Origin: a bacterium | GTDB lineage: Bacteria; Atribacterota; JS1; SB-45; 34-128 | Direction of reading: 5' to 3' | NCBI GenBank assembly: GCA_018903015.1 | Contig: JAHIPR010000008.1 | Coordinates: 1-7,961 of the forward strand | Length of the DNA: 7,961 bases | Part shown: in pieces, positions 1 through 5,980 of the stretch | Layout of the letters: the number at the start of each line of letters is the position of its first letter | Numbering within the stretch: the stretch's first letter is position 1 | The notes under the pieces: model-generated | Told to the model about the DNA's origin: nothing | Databases searched by the model: none | Seen by the model: only the letters and a program-made list of their open reading frames with translations | Program-made: the position numbers and the translations under genes

Positions 1-115
1 AGTTTGAAGAAGCATAAATAAGACCGGGAACTCTCATCCCGGAGTGATAAGTTTTGGGAATTTCCCAACGATACTCATCTATCTTGTTTAAAGGTCCATC
101 CCAGGATTCTTTCAT
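1..115 (-). CDS. rtcB: RNA-splicing ligase RtcB, N-terminal fragment (runs off window)
   Basis: The minus strand from the ATG at 115-113 reads 38 codons to the window edge. The peptide begins MKESWDGPLNKIDEYRWEIP and continues with a KTYHSGMRVPGLIYAS segment, which matches the usual RtcB N-terminus (lysine/aspartate-rich start, an EYRW-IP motif, then GMRVPG-IYA). RtcB joins RNA 2',3'-cyclic phosphate or 3'-phosphate ends to 5'-hydroxyl ends using GTP and Mn2+, in tRNA splicing or RNA repair in the cytoplasm. A strong GGAGGAG ribosome site lies 7 nt upstream of the start. The catalytic Cys, His and metal ligands lie in the missing part, so activity cannot be judged. The gene follows archease, its known activator, on the same strand, which strongly supports the call. 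Confidence 0.9.
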   Translation of the reverse strand, partial: MKESWDGPLNKIDEYRWEIPKTYHSGMRVPGLIYASSN

Positions 116-148
116 ATTAATCTCCTCCTTTTATAATTTTTAATCGCC

Positions 149-193
149 AGGACAGGCGAGCCTGCTCTCGTGAAAACGAGGGACGCCTGTCCT
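149..193. repeat. Nested inverted repeat between archease and rtcB
   Basis: A perfect 10-bp inverted repeat (AGGACAGGCG at 149-158, its complement at 184-193) encloses a second perfect 5-bp hairpin (CTCGT at 167-171, ACGAG at 176-180) with a GAAA loop. There is no U run on the minus strand after it, so it is not a classical terminator of archease. It could be a dispersed palindromic element, an mRNA stabiliser or processing site in the archease-rtcB transcript, or an attenuating structure upstream of rtcB. Only the structure is seen; the role is not known. Confidence 0.7.
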
Positions 194-232
194 ACAACGA
201 GAATTTTAGCATTCAATTTGTTTCTGAATAAA

Positions 233-658
233 TCAGATGTCGAAAATTACTTGGGCTCTCCAGAGTCCGCTTTCCTCATCTTTTTTAATTTCTAAACGAT
301 AGTAAGTTACGGCTTTTATCTCTCTTTTTATTTTGCAGCCGAGCCGGTTAATTTTCGTTCCTTTAACTTCTGCACCAATTTTATTATTAGATAAATCTTC
401 TATTTCAAATTTATTTAAAATAACTAATTTCGTTTCACTGATATATAGAAGTTCATTAAGCCAGGCGAAGAGTAAGCCTTCCAAATTGTCAGCTTCCAGC
501 TTTATTTTATCACAAAAGTTTTCTTTAAGGTTTTTGGTCTCCCCGGCAATAATTTCAAACATTCCCCTGGCAGCATTGATAAAAACTTCTCTTTTGGTTT
601 TTCCATAAGCCGCTATTCCGATATCGGCGGTATGTTCGAGGATTTCAAATTCTTTCAT
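233..658 (-). CDS. Archease, activator of the RtcB RNA ligase
   Basis: This 141-residue protein has the normal archease length and opens with the family signature MKEFEILEHTADIGI, including the conserved Asp12. A central LEGLLFAWLNELLYI segment (about residues 59-73) and the C-terminal Asp140-Ile141 are also typical; in characterised archeases the N-terminal Asp and the C-terminal Asp form the metal site. Archease speeds GTP-dependent guanylylation of RtcB and allows multiple turnover. Here it lies just upstream of rtcB on the same strand, 117 nt away, and probably shares its transcript. The start at 658 is the one that fits the family; the ribosome site is weak (AAGG about 12 nt upstream), and an ATG 10 nt further upstream is out of frame. 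A T-box leader and terminator precede it directly, so its expression should depend on an uncharged tRNA. The plus-strand frame in this region is a shadow. Confidence 0.95.
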   Translation of the reverse strand: MKEFEILEHTADIGIAAYGKTKREVFINAARGMFEIIAGETKNLKENFCDKIKLEADNLEGLLFAWLNELLYISETKLVILNKFEIEDLSNNKIGAEVKGTKINRLGCKIKREIKAVTYYRLEIKKDEESGLWRAQVIFDI

Positions 659-685
659 ATATATTCATTGCCTTTTTAAATAAAC

Positions 686-733
686 AAAAAACTCTCGTCA
701 GCTAGTAACATCTACTACTAGGGACGAGAGTTT
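686..733 (-). terminator. T-box leader intrinsic terminator upstream of archease
   Basis: On the minus strand an 11-bp stem (AAACTCTCGTC, complement of 723-733, pairing with the complement of 689-699) is followed by six U residues (691-686). An inner CTAGTA/TACTAG stem (721-716 with 707-702) extends it. The 5' arm contains the CGTCCCT segment that in T-boxes pairs instead with the AGGG of the T-box to form the antiterminator. The terminator ends about 28 nt before the archease start codon. Confidence 0.92.
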
Positions 734-957
734 AATCACGTGGTGCCACCCTGATTCAATAGGAAAATATCCTATCCTTCATTGGCTGATTGTTTAACGC
801 ATCTTAAGATGTGTTTCCGAATATTTTGATTTCACCGGAAATATTAAAAAGGGCGGAATTCGATAAAGCCAATACTGATTTTCACCAACCATCAGCTCTC
901 TAAAATTGGTCGTCTACCTACTTTCCCCTTTTATTTTTTTCTTTTATTGTATTCTGT
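686..957 (-). promoter_or_regulatory. T-box riboswitch leader controlling archease-rtcB
   Basis: The complement of 739-752 reads AGGGTGGCACCACG, one base from the T-box consensus AGGGUGGNACCGCG. Upstream lie the other landmarks in the right order. Stem I carries the AG bulge AGAGAGC (901-895) and a distal GGTTGGTGAAAATCAG segment (about 890-875). The specifier region GAATTCCGCCC (861-851) follows; its CCCTTTTT side can pair with AAAAGGG near the 5' end. Next come a Stem II-like TTTCCG/CGGAAA pair and an ATAGGA/TCCTAT hairpin just before the T-box. The terminator follows. T-boxes sense charged versus uncharged tRNA through the anticodon and the NCCA end. Candidate specifiers are UUC (Phe, 858-856) and UCC (Ser, 857-855). 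The UGGC bulge would pair with a G discriminator, as in tRNA-Ser, which favours Ser. The 5' end is placed from the promoter. The next gene is archease, an atypical T-box target. Confidence 0.92.
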
Positions 958-964
958 TACTGAT

Positions 965-994
965 ATTATAGGTTTTAACCACTCTTCTTGTCAA
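965..994 (-). promoter_or_regulatory. Sigma70-type promoter of the T-box leader
   Basis: On the minus strand a perfect TTGACA (994-989) and a perfect TATAAT (970-965) are separated by 18 bp. Transcription would start near 957-958, leaving a leader of about 300 nt before archease. The position directly ahead of T-box Stem I supports it. Confidence 0.85.
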
Positions 995-1073
995 GCTTTA
1001 CTCGTATTGCGTAAGGAAAAATAGACGTCAGGAGACAAAAATAGGGGTTCGAAAAGTTTTGAATTTTAAATTA
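995..1073. other. Short spacer downstream of the SAM hydrolase gene
   Basis: No gene is visible between the stop of the SAM hydrolase gene and the T-box promoter. I see no convincing stem plus U run for that upstream gene, so read-through into the T-box promoter region is possible. The segment around 1003-1010 (an acgcaatacgag-type string on the minus strand) resembles the low-complexity repeats at 5789-5952. The stretch 1024-1050 looks like a degenerate piece of an intergenic repeat. Both remarks are impressions only. Confidence 0.35.
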
Positions 1074-1982
1074 TTATTTGACTTTTTCAAGTTTCACGAG
1101 GCTATTCAGTTCGGTTTGGAAGAATTCATTGGCATTCCCCCAGTTTATGGCAATTTCGAGAACGTCGTTACAGGCAATAAAACACACCCAATCTCCCTCA
1201 GGGACATCTCCATAGGTAGTTCCCACTTTAATCTTTTGAGTCTTATCACCTATTTTTACATTGACATAATCTCCAAGTTTGATACCCAATGCATCAAAGT
1301 CATCCTGAATAATATTCACTATTATATTCCCATATTGATTAAGATAAACCACATAACCGATTGCTGTCTTATTTTCAACCTTGGATTTCTTAATGGGAAA
1401 CATTACCAGATCTTTCGGATTGAGCTCTGGACCCACTTCTGAAACCGAATCCCCCGAAGCTATATGAGCAGCCACAGGAGAAAAGATGTCTCTTCCGTGA
1501 AAGTCTTTAGAAATTTTTCCGGGTCTGAAATATTTATCATTCTTAAGTTCATAAACCTTTTTTACTCCCATCTCATTTATTACCAGAGTTAATATTCCAT
1601 TATCCGGTGCAATAAAATATTTATCATTTTGGGTTACAACTAAAAGAGGTTTTCTTTCTGTGCCCACTCCCGGATCTACAATTGCCAGAAATACAGTACC
1701 TTCCGGAAACTCTCGAGCAGCATAGAGAAGTATATTTGCACCTTCTTGAATATCAAAAGGAGTTACACCATGAGAGATATCTACCAAATTTAAATCAGGT
1801 TCAACAGTGAGCATTACCCCTTTACAGGCGCCGACAAAGTAATCTGTCTCTCCCCAATCAGTTAAAAGCCCTATAATTCCGTTGGGAGCAGTTTCAGCAA
1901 GTGATGCAAAAGTTAACACTAAAATTAGAAAAACGGTCATAAACAAATAATTTAAAAATTTTAAAAATCTTTTATTTTTCAT
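1074..1982 (-). CDS. Exported SAM hydroxide adenosyltransferase (SAM hydrolase, DUF62 family)
   Basis: The 302-residue protein matches the SAM_adeno_trans family: LLTDWGETDYFVGACKGVM (39-57), VDISHGV (67-73), VDPGVGTER (102-110), PDNGILTLV (126-134) and HGRDIFSPVAAH (162-173). The Asp103-Arg110-His162 triad has the spacing (7 and 52) of Asp68-Arg75-His127 in characterised archaeal hydroxide adenosyltransferases. It therefore probably splits SAM with water to adenosine and methionine rather than making halogenated adenosine. The start at 1982 has an AAGGAGG site 7 nt upstream. Residues 1-29 are a basic N-terminus, a hydrophobic stretch (12-28) and an SLA cleavage-like end, so the protein appears exported or anchored outside the cytoplasm, where SAM is not expected. 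It is a single gene with its own promoter, divergent from the RND operon. The true extracytoplasmic substrate is unknown. The plus-strand frame at 1059-1442 is a shadow. Confidence 0.9.
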   Translation of the reverse strand: MKNKRFLKFLNYLFMTVFLILVLTFASLAETAPNGIIGLLTDWGETDYFVGACKGVMLTVEPDLNLVDISHGVTPFDIQEGANILLYAAREFPEGTVFLAIVDPGVGTERKPLLVVTQNDKYFIAPDNGILTLVINEMGVKKVYELKNDKYFRPGKISKDFHGRDIFSPVAAHIASGDSVSEVGPELNPKDLVMFPIKKSKVENKTAIGYVVYLNQYGNIIVNIIQDDFDALGIKLGDYVNVKIGDKTQKIKVGTTYGDVPEGDWVCFIACNDVLEIAINWGNANEFFQTELNSLVKLEKVK

Positions 1983-2016
1983 AGTTTTTCCTCCTTCTTT
2001 TCTATTTACTAAATTT

Positions 2017-2045
2017 ATTATATAAGATTACCAATAAATGTTCAA
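2017..2045 (-). promoter_or_regulatory. Promoter of the SAM hydrolase gene
   Basis: On the minus strand TTGAAC (2045-2040) and TATAAT (2022-2017) are 17 bp apart, with a start point expected near 2010, about 28 nt before the ATG at 1982. It is back to back with the RND operon promoter, about 100 bp away. Confidence 0.7.
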
Positions 2046-2049
2046 ATAA

Positions 2050-2111
2050 AACAATAAATATTTTTTTCTTCTAACTACCCCACTAAAGTTTACACTAACA
2101 ATAAATATTTT
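2050..2111. repeat. 15-bp direct repeat pair in the divergent intergenic region
   Basis: AACAATAAATATTTT occurs at 2050-2064 and again at 2097-2111, 47 bp apart, with a less AT-rich 32-bp stretch between. It may be a chance product of AT-rich sequence, a slippage or insertion scar, or a binding site pair upstream of the two divergent promoters. Confidence 0.45.
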
Positions 2112-2148
2112 GGGTCGTAACAAAAATATTTTTTATTTTTTATTTTTC

Positions 2149-2178
2149 TTGACATTCGACTGACCAGTCAGTTATAAT
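2149..2178 (+). promoter_or_regulatory. Promoter of the RND-LolA-barrel-TetR operon
   Basis: Perfect TTGACA (2149-2154) and TATAAT (2173-2178) are separated by 18 bp, predicting a start near 2185 and a short leader of about 37 nt before the RND start codon. The spacer is filled by a palindrome, so a bound repressor would block RNA polymerase. Confidence 0.85.
2158..2172. promoter_or_regulatory. Probable TetR operator inside the promoter spacer
   Basis: ACTGAC-CA-GTCAGT (2159-2172) is an inverted repeat that overlaps a second one, GACTG-AC-CAGTC (2158-2169). The CAGTCA half recurs 20 bp downstream at 2185-2190, at the predicted start of transcription. TetR-family operators are often palindromes of this size and of TGAC/GTCA type. 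The last gene of the operon encodes a TetR-family protein, so autorepression of the whole operon is the natural reading. Binding by that protein is inferred. Confidence 0.72.
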
Positions 2179-2221
2179 GAAAATCAGTCAAAAATATTGA
2201 GAGGGTAAAAGGGAAAGTAAA

Positions 2222-4762
2222 ATGATGAAAAAAGTTGCCGGTATTATTACAAAATATGCCTGGCCAATCGTGATAATAACCATTGTCATCACTATTTTGG
2301 CAGGCTCACAATTAAACAAGTTAACCATCGAAGATGATATTACCAAATATATGCCCCAGGATGACCCGGATATAGAGTTTTATAGTGAAATCGTGGATAA
2401 GTTTGGTGGTAAGCAATCAGAAACAGCAGTAATCTCTCTGGAATATGATGATCTTTTCCAGGTAGAGAACCTAAGGAGTGTAAAAAACATTATTGATAAA
2501 TTAAATGACACTTCCTATGTAAAATCCGTCATTTCTTTTTTAAATATGCCTGAAATTATAAGCACTGAATTTGGATTGGAAGTCAAAGATTTAGTTGAAA
2601 TCTTTCCGGAAAATAATGAAGAAGCCAGGAAGCTTAAAGATACGCTACTAAAAAATAATATGGTTATGGGCAAATTTATATCCGCAGACGGAAATGTCAC
2701 GCTATTAATCATAGAATTAAAAGAAGGTTATTCAGGAAGCGAGCTAAAAAATAATTTAGTAAAAATAATTGAACCCTTAAAAGGAGAAGCTACAAAAATA
2801 TATTATTCAGGCATGCCATTAATGAGTGCAGAAATATCAGAAAGTTCCCGGGGTACCATGGGTCTAAGTATTGCCGCCATCATTATCATGCTCTTTGTCC
2901 TTTTCTTCTGCTTTCGAAGTGTTCGGGGAGTCGTATTACCCCTTTTCGTTGCTTTTATGTCTTCGGTTTGGGTTTTGGGATTAATCGCTTCCACTGGCAG
3001 AAATGTCACCATGGTAGCTGCTATTCTGCCGGTTATTATGATATCTCTGGCAACTGCTTATGGAATACATTTTGTAAGCCGTTATTATGAAGAAAGATAT
3101 CGCTTTGAACCGCTTAAAGCAGTCAAAATGACTTTCCAACATACTTTTGTACCCATATTAATGAGTGCTTTGACGACTATGGCCGGTTTTTTGTCTCTTT
3201 CTGCTGCCATCGTAAGACCCATTACCGAATTTGGTATTTTTTCTACCCTGGGAATATTTTTCGCTTTTATACTGGCAACTTTTTTTCTGGGCGCTTTTTA
3301 TAAACTTTTCCCTCCTCCTAAAATACATAAAAAATTTTCTTCTGATTCTAAAGATATAGTCAGTAAATTATTGGATCTCATTTTTTATTTGGTTTCAGAA
3401 AAAAGGAAAATGGTTATCATGATTGTATTAGCCGTAGTTTTAGGAGGAATCGGCTTTGCTACTCAGGTCATACCTGATTCTTCCATGGAATCAAGATTGG
3501 GAGAAAAGAGCCAAGTTGTAAAAACTTTGAATTATTTCAAAGAAAAATTTGGCGGAGTAGATACGCTTTACATTTACACTGAAGCTGATAATGTCAAAAA
3601 TCCTTATGTCCTAAGACAGATAAAAAAAATTGAGGATTACTCGAAACGACTCCCTTCACTAAAAGAACCGTCTTCAATCAGCGATTTTTTAATTGATCTT
3701 AATGATGCAATGGAAAATAAAAAGATCATACCTGCCAGTTTGGAAAAGATTGATAATCTCTGGTTTTTTGCCCAGAACAATGAATACGTTACTTCTATGG
3801 TTGGAGATGATGATAAAGACACACTGGTATCCATCAAGTCAAAAGAAATGACTTCTGATGCCCTCGATTTATCCATTGCAAAAATAAGGACATTTATAGA
3901 AACCATTCCCAAAAATGTAAAACAGGTAGATCTTCAATCATTAGAAAAAGAAGAACGTAAAAATTATTACCCCTATATTGCAGATGAAATTATTTCTTCC
4001 CTTCAGGCAAAAGGTATAGAGATAAAAAATATTGACGACTTCAAGAAAGAATTGGTTCGATTGGCTGCTCAACCAAATAATGAATTTGAAAGAAAAGACC
4101 AGACATTTATTTCTGAAATTTTGTCTCTATCTTCTTTGGAAATTGAAGATTTAGGATTAACCAGGGAGGAGATTTCTCCTTTACTTACATCTTATATCCA
4201 AAATGAGCAAACAGTAGATTTCTTTATAGATGAACTTATTAGTCAAATAGACTTATCTGAAGATGATGCTCTCTATCTGCTGGAAATACTGGAAGATTCT
4301 CGAAATATGGCCAGGGAAAGAGAAAAAATAAAAGCGGCACAATTAATGGCAGAAAATTATTTAGGTGACCAATTAACCGATGAGGAAAATGATATCTTCT
4401 GGTATTTAAATGATACGATTGTTTTTATACCTGATGACAATGGAACTACGAAACTCTCTTTTCGGTTGAGCGGAACCCCGGTCATAACCGATCGAATAAA
4501 CCGCAGTCTATTCAGAGGACAGATAAGGAGTATCGTTCTTGCATTCTTAATGGTATTCGCCATGTTGGTCATTCAATTTAAATCTGTTAAAGTAGGATTA
4601 TATTCTATCATCCCTCTTATTTTAACTATCATTACCGCGGGTGGTGCTATGGGGGTCTTTAATATACCCTTAAACGTATCTACCATGATGGTGGCAAGTA
4701 TCGCTATAGGAGCAGGGATGATTATACCATTCACTTTATATCCCGCTATAAAAATGAATTAA
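2222..4762 (+). CDS. RND-superfamily (COG1033/MMPL-like) transporter, frameshifted near its 3' end
   Basis: The open frame encodes 846 residues but only the first 833 are in the family frame; the tail IIPFTLYPAIKMN is out of frame. Layout: TM1 about 14-31, first periplasmic porter loop about 32-210, TM2-6 about 213-365, TM7 about 395-415, second periplasmic loop about 416-765, then TM8 from about 769. TM4 of the first half has TAYGIHFVSRYYEE where many RND proteins have an Asp (GxDYxIHF); the second-half motif GAGMD is broken by the frameshift. The second loop carries an acidic helical insert of about 160 residues (about 565-730). Such proteins use the proton gradient to move lipids or hydrophobic compounds from the inner membrane or periplasm. 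It is the first gene of the operon; a GGGA site lies 8 nt upstream of ATGATG, and either ATG could be used. The substrate cannot be told from sequence. Confidence 0.9.
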   Translation: MMKKVAGIITKYAWPIVIITIVITILAGSQLNKLTIEDDITKYMPQDDPDIEFYSEIVDKFGGKQSETAVISLEYDDLFQVENLRSVKNIIDKLNDTSYVKSVISFLNMPEIISTEFGLEVKDLVEIFPENNEEARKLKDTLLKNNMVMGKFISADGNVTLLIIELKEGYSGSELKNNLVKIIEPLKGEATKIYYSGMPLMSAEISESSRGTMGLSIAAIIIMLFVLFFCFRSVRGVVLPLFVAFMSSVWVLGLIASTGRNVTMVAAILPVIMISLATAYGIHFVSRYYEERYRFEPLKAVKMTFQHTFVPILMSALTTMAGFLSLSAAIVRPITEFGIFSTLGIFFAFILATFFLGAFYKLFPPPKIHKKFSSDSKDIVSKLLDLIFYLVSEKRKMVIMIVLAVVLGGIGFATQVIPDSSMESRLGEKSQVVKTLNYFKEKFGGVDTLYIYTEADNVKNPYVLRQIKKIEDYSKRLPSLKEPSSISDFLIDLNDAMENKKIIPASLEKIDNLWFFAQNNEYVTSMVGDDDKDTLVSIKSKEMTSDALDLSIAKIRTFIETIPKNVKQVDLQSLEKEERKNYYPYIADEIISSLQAKGIEIKNIDDFKKELVRLAAQPNNEFERKDQTFISEILSLSSLEIEDLGLTREEISPLLTSYIQNEQTVDFFIDELISQIDLSEDDALYLLEILEDSRNMAREREKIKAAQLMAENYLGDQLTDEENDIFWYLNDTIVFIPDDNGTTKLSFRLSGTPVITDRINRSLFRGQIRSIVLAFLMVFAMLVIQFKSVKVGLYSIIPLILTIITAGGAMGVFNIPLNVSTMMVASIAIGAGMIIPFTLYPAIKMN

Positions 4763-5004
4763 AACGCAATAAAAAAATAGATGCGCTAAAAACAACCCTA
4801 ACCGGAACCGGAAGAGCAATCGTCTTTAATTCTATTTCTATAGCAGCCGGAGTTTTTGTACTCAGCCTTTCCAGTATTAAAATGATGGCATCTTTTGGTC
4901 AATTGATTGGAAGTGTAATGCTGGTAAGTGTTATATATACCCTGTTACTTCTTCCAATATTATTAGATAAAGTTGATTTTAAAATAAAAAGGGAGTCAAA
5001 ATAA
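4720..5004 (+). pseudogene. C-terminal 94 codons of the RND transporter, displaced by a one-base deletion
   Basis: Reading from G4720 gives DYTIHFISRYKNELKRNKKI, then a segment with TGTGRAIVFNSISIAAG and two more membrane helices, ending KIKRESK and TAA at 5002-5004. This is the typical end of an RND protein (TM10 Asp motif, amphipathic linker, TM11-12). It joins the upstream frame exactly if one G is restored after the ATG at 4718-4720 (GGGATG-ATTAT versus expected GGGATGGATTAT). The repaired protein would be 927 residues. The stop overlaps the next start codon (TAATG at 5002-5006), supporting this as the real end. No slippery heptamer is seen, so the shift is either a sequencing/assembly error or a recent mutation. 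Confidence 0.9.
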
Positions 5005-5786
5005 TGAAAATAATAAAATATTTTTTTACGATGTTAACTGTTTGCTTGTTGTCTTCAGGCATTATGGCTTATGCCGGAACAGAAACAACACTAACCGTGG
5101 ATGAAATCATGGATAAAATGGAAGGGACATCGCCTGATTTTGCTACTCAAAAAACTATTTCCGAAATGATTTTAATTGACGAGGAAGGAAACGAGGAAGT
5201 AAGAGAGATGATAATGTTCTCTCAAGAGGGAGAAGATGGAAAGAGCAGCACCCTTGTTAGGTTTCTCTCTCCTAAATCGGTAAAAGGTGTAACTCTTCTA
5301 AATATCGATGATGGAGAAAAAATATATTTATACATGCCCGCCTATGGTAAAGCAAGGAGAATCGCCGGGTCTTCAAAAGGTGATGAATTTATGGGAACAG
5401 GCCTTTCTTATGAAGATATGAGCATGGATTATGAAGACAAAGATTACGAAAAAAATCTTCTGGAAGAAACAGACAGCGAATACATTATAGAAGTTTTACC
5501 GAGCGGAGAAGATGTATCTTATGAAAAAATTATCCTTCATGTAGATAAAGAAAATTTTTACGCCAAAAAAGTAGAGTTTTATGAAACAGGTAGTGGGTTA
5601 ACCAAAACTTTAACCATTAATAAAATAAAACTTGACGATAATGACAAGGTTACACCTATGGAGATAGTATTTACTGATACAAAAGAGAATAAAAAAACTA
5701 AGATCGCAATGAAAGAAATTGAATATGATATAGAATTACCATCCGACTTCTTTAGTATCAGAACATTGTCAAAGCCGACTCTTTAA
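5004..5786 (+). CDS. LolA-like periplasmic outer-membrane lipoprotein-sorting protein
   Basis: This is a 260-residue exported protein. Residues 1-24 form a signal peptide (basic MKIIK, hydrophobic core, AYA cleavage site). The mature part carries the family signature RFLSPKSVKGVTLL (86-99), a GEKIYLYMPAYGKARRIAG stretch (104-122) and GDEFMGTGLSYEDM (126-139), as in the COG2834-type LolA-like proteins usually found next to COG1033 RND transporters. They fold as a half-open beta-barrel that holds an acyl chain or hydrophobic ligand. There is no lipobox cysteine at the cleavage site, so it should be soluble in the periplasm. It is coupled to the RND gene by a TAATG overlap, with AGGGAG as ribosome site. 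The likely role is carrying the RND cargo across the periplasm; the exact ligand is unknown. Confidence 0.88.
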   Translation: MKIIKYFFTMLTVCLLSSGIMAYAGTETTLTVDEIMDKMEGTSPDFATQKTISEMILIDEEGNEEVREMIMFSQEGEDGKSSTLVRFLSPKSVKGVTLLNIDDGEKIYLYMPAYGKARRIAGSSKGDEFMGTGLSYEDMSMDYEDKDYEKNLLEETDSEYIIEVLPSGEDVSYEKIILHVDKENFYAKKVEFYETGSGLTKTLTINKIKLDDNDKVTPMEIVFTDTKENKKTKIAMKEIEYDIELPSDFFSIRTLSKPTL

Positions 5787-5788
5787 AA

Positions 5789-5815
5789 TAGCGTAGAGCG
5801 TTTAGCGTAGAGCGT
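5789..5815. repeat. Tandem repeat, 14-bp period, two copies
   Basis: TAGCGTAGAGCGT occurs at 5789-5801 and 5803-5815, starting 3 nt after the stop of the LolA-like gene, and is followed by a partial GCGTATAGG-like echo. It is non-coding low-complexity sequence of unknown role. Confidence 0.8.
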
Positions 5816-5830
5816 ATAGGAAGAAATACA

Positions 5831-5852
5831 GTGATAAGTGATGAGTAATAAG
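5831..5852. repeat. Degenerate 7-bp tandem repeat
   Basis: GTGATAA, GTGATGA and GTAATAA follow each other directly at 5831-5851, a 7-bp period with single-base differences. This is half the 14-bp period of the blocks on either side. Confidence 0.65.
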
Positions 5853-5921
5853 AAAATTTCAGGAGATAGAATAAAATCGGAGCTCACAATGACAGTTTTG
5901 TGAAAATTGTGTTGAATTTTG

Positions 5922-5952
5922 ACTCGATACGTGATACTCGATACGTGATACT
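5922..5952. repeat. Perfect 14-bp tandem repeat, two copies plus 3 bp
   Basis: ACTCGATACGTGAT occurs at 5922-5935 and 5936-5949 with the first three bases of a third copy. It ends just before the ribosome site of the barrel gene. There is no spacer between copies, so it is not a CRISPR array. It could be a slippage product or a dispersed low-complexity element. Confidence 0.85.
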
Positions 5953-5980
5953 GAAAAGAATGGAGGAGAAAAATATAATT

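Noticed and set aside
149..193. Intrinsic terminator for archease
   Set aside because: The stem is strong but is not followed by a U run on the minus strand, and rtcB downstream is expected to be co-transcribed.
1059..1442. Plus-strand open frame of 127 codons
   Set aside because: It lies opposite the well-supported SAM hydrolase gene and has no recognisable protein features.
4711..4730. Programmed -1 frameshift in the RND gene
   Set aside because: No slippery heptamer or following stimulatory stem is evident, and RND genes are not known for this; a missing base explains it better.
5789..5952. CRISPR array
   Set aside because: Units are 7-14 bp, directly adjacent, with no unique spacers and no cas genes.
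5900..5980. GTG start adding 27 residues to the barrel protein
   Set aside because: The added residues are encoded by the tandem repeats and would precede a normal signal peptide; a GGAGGAG site precedes the ATG at 5981.
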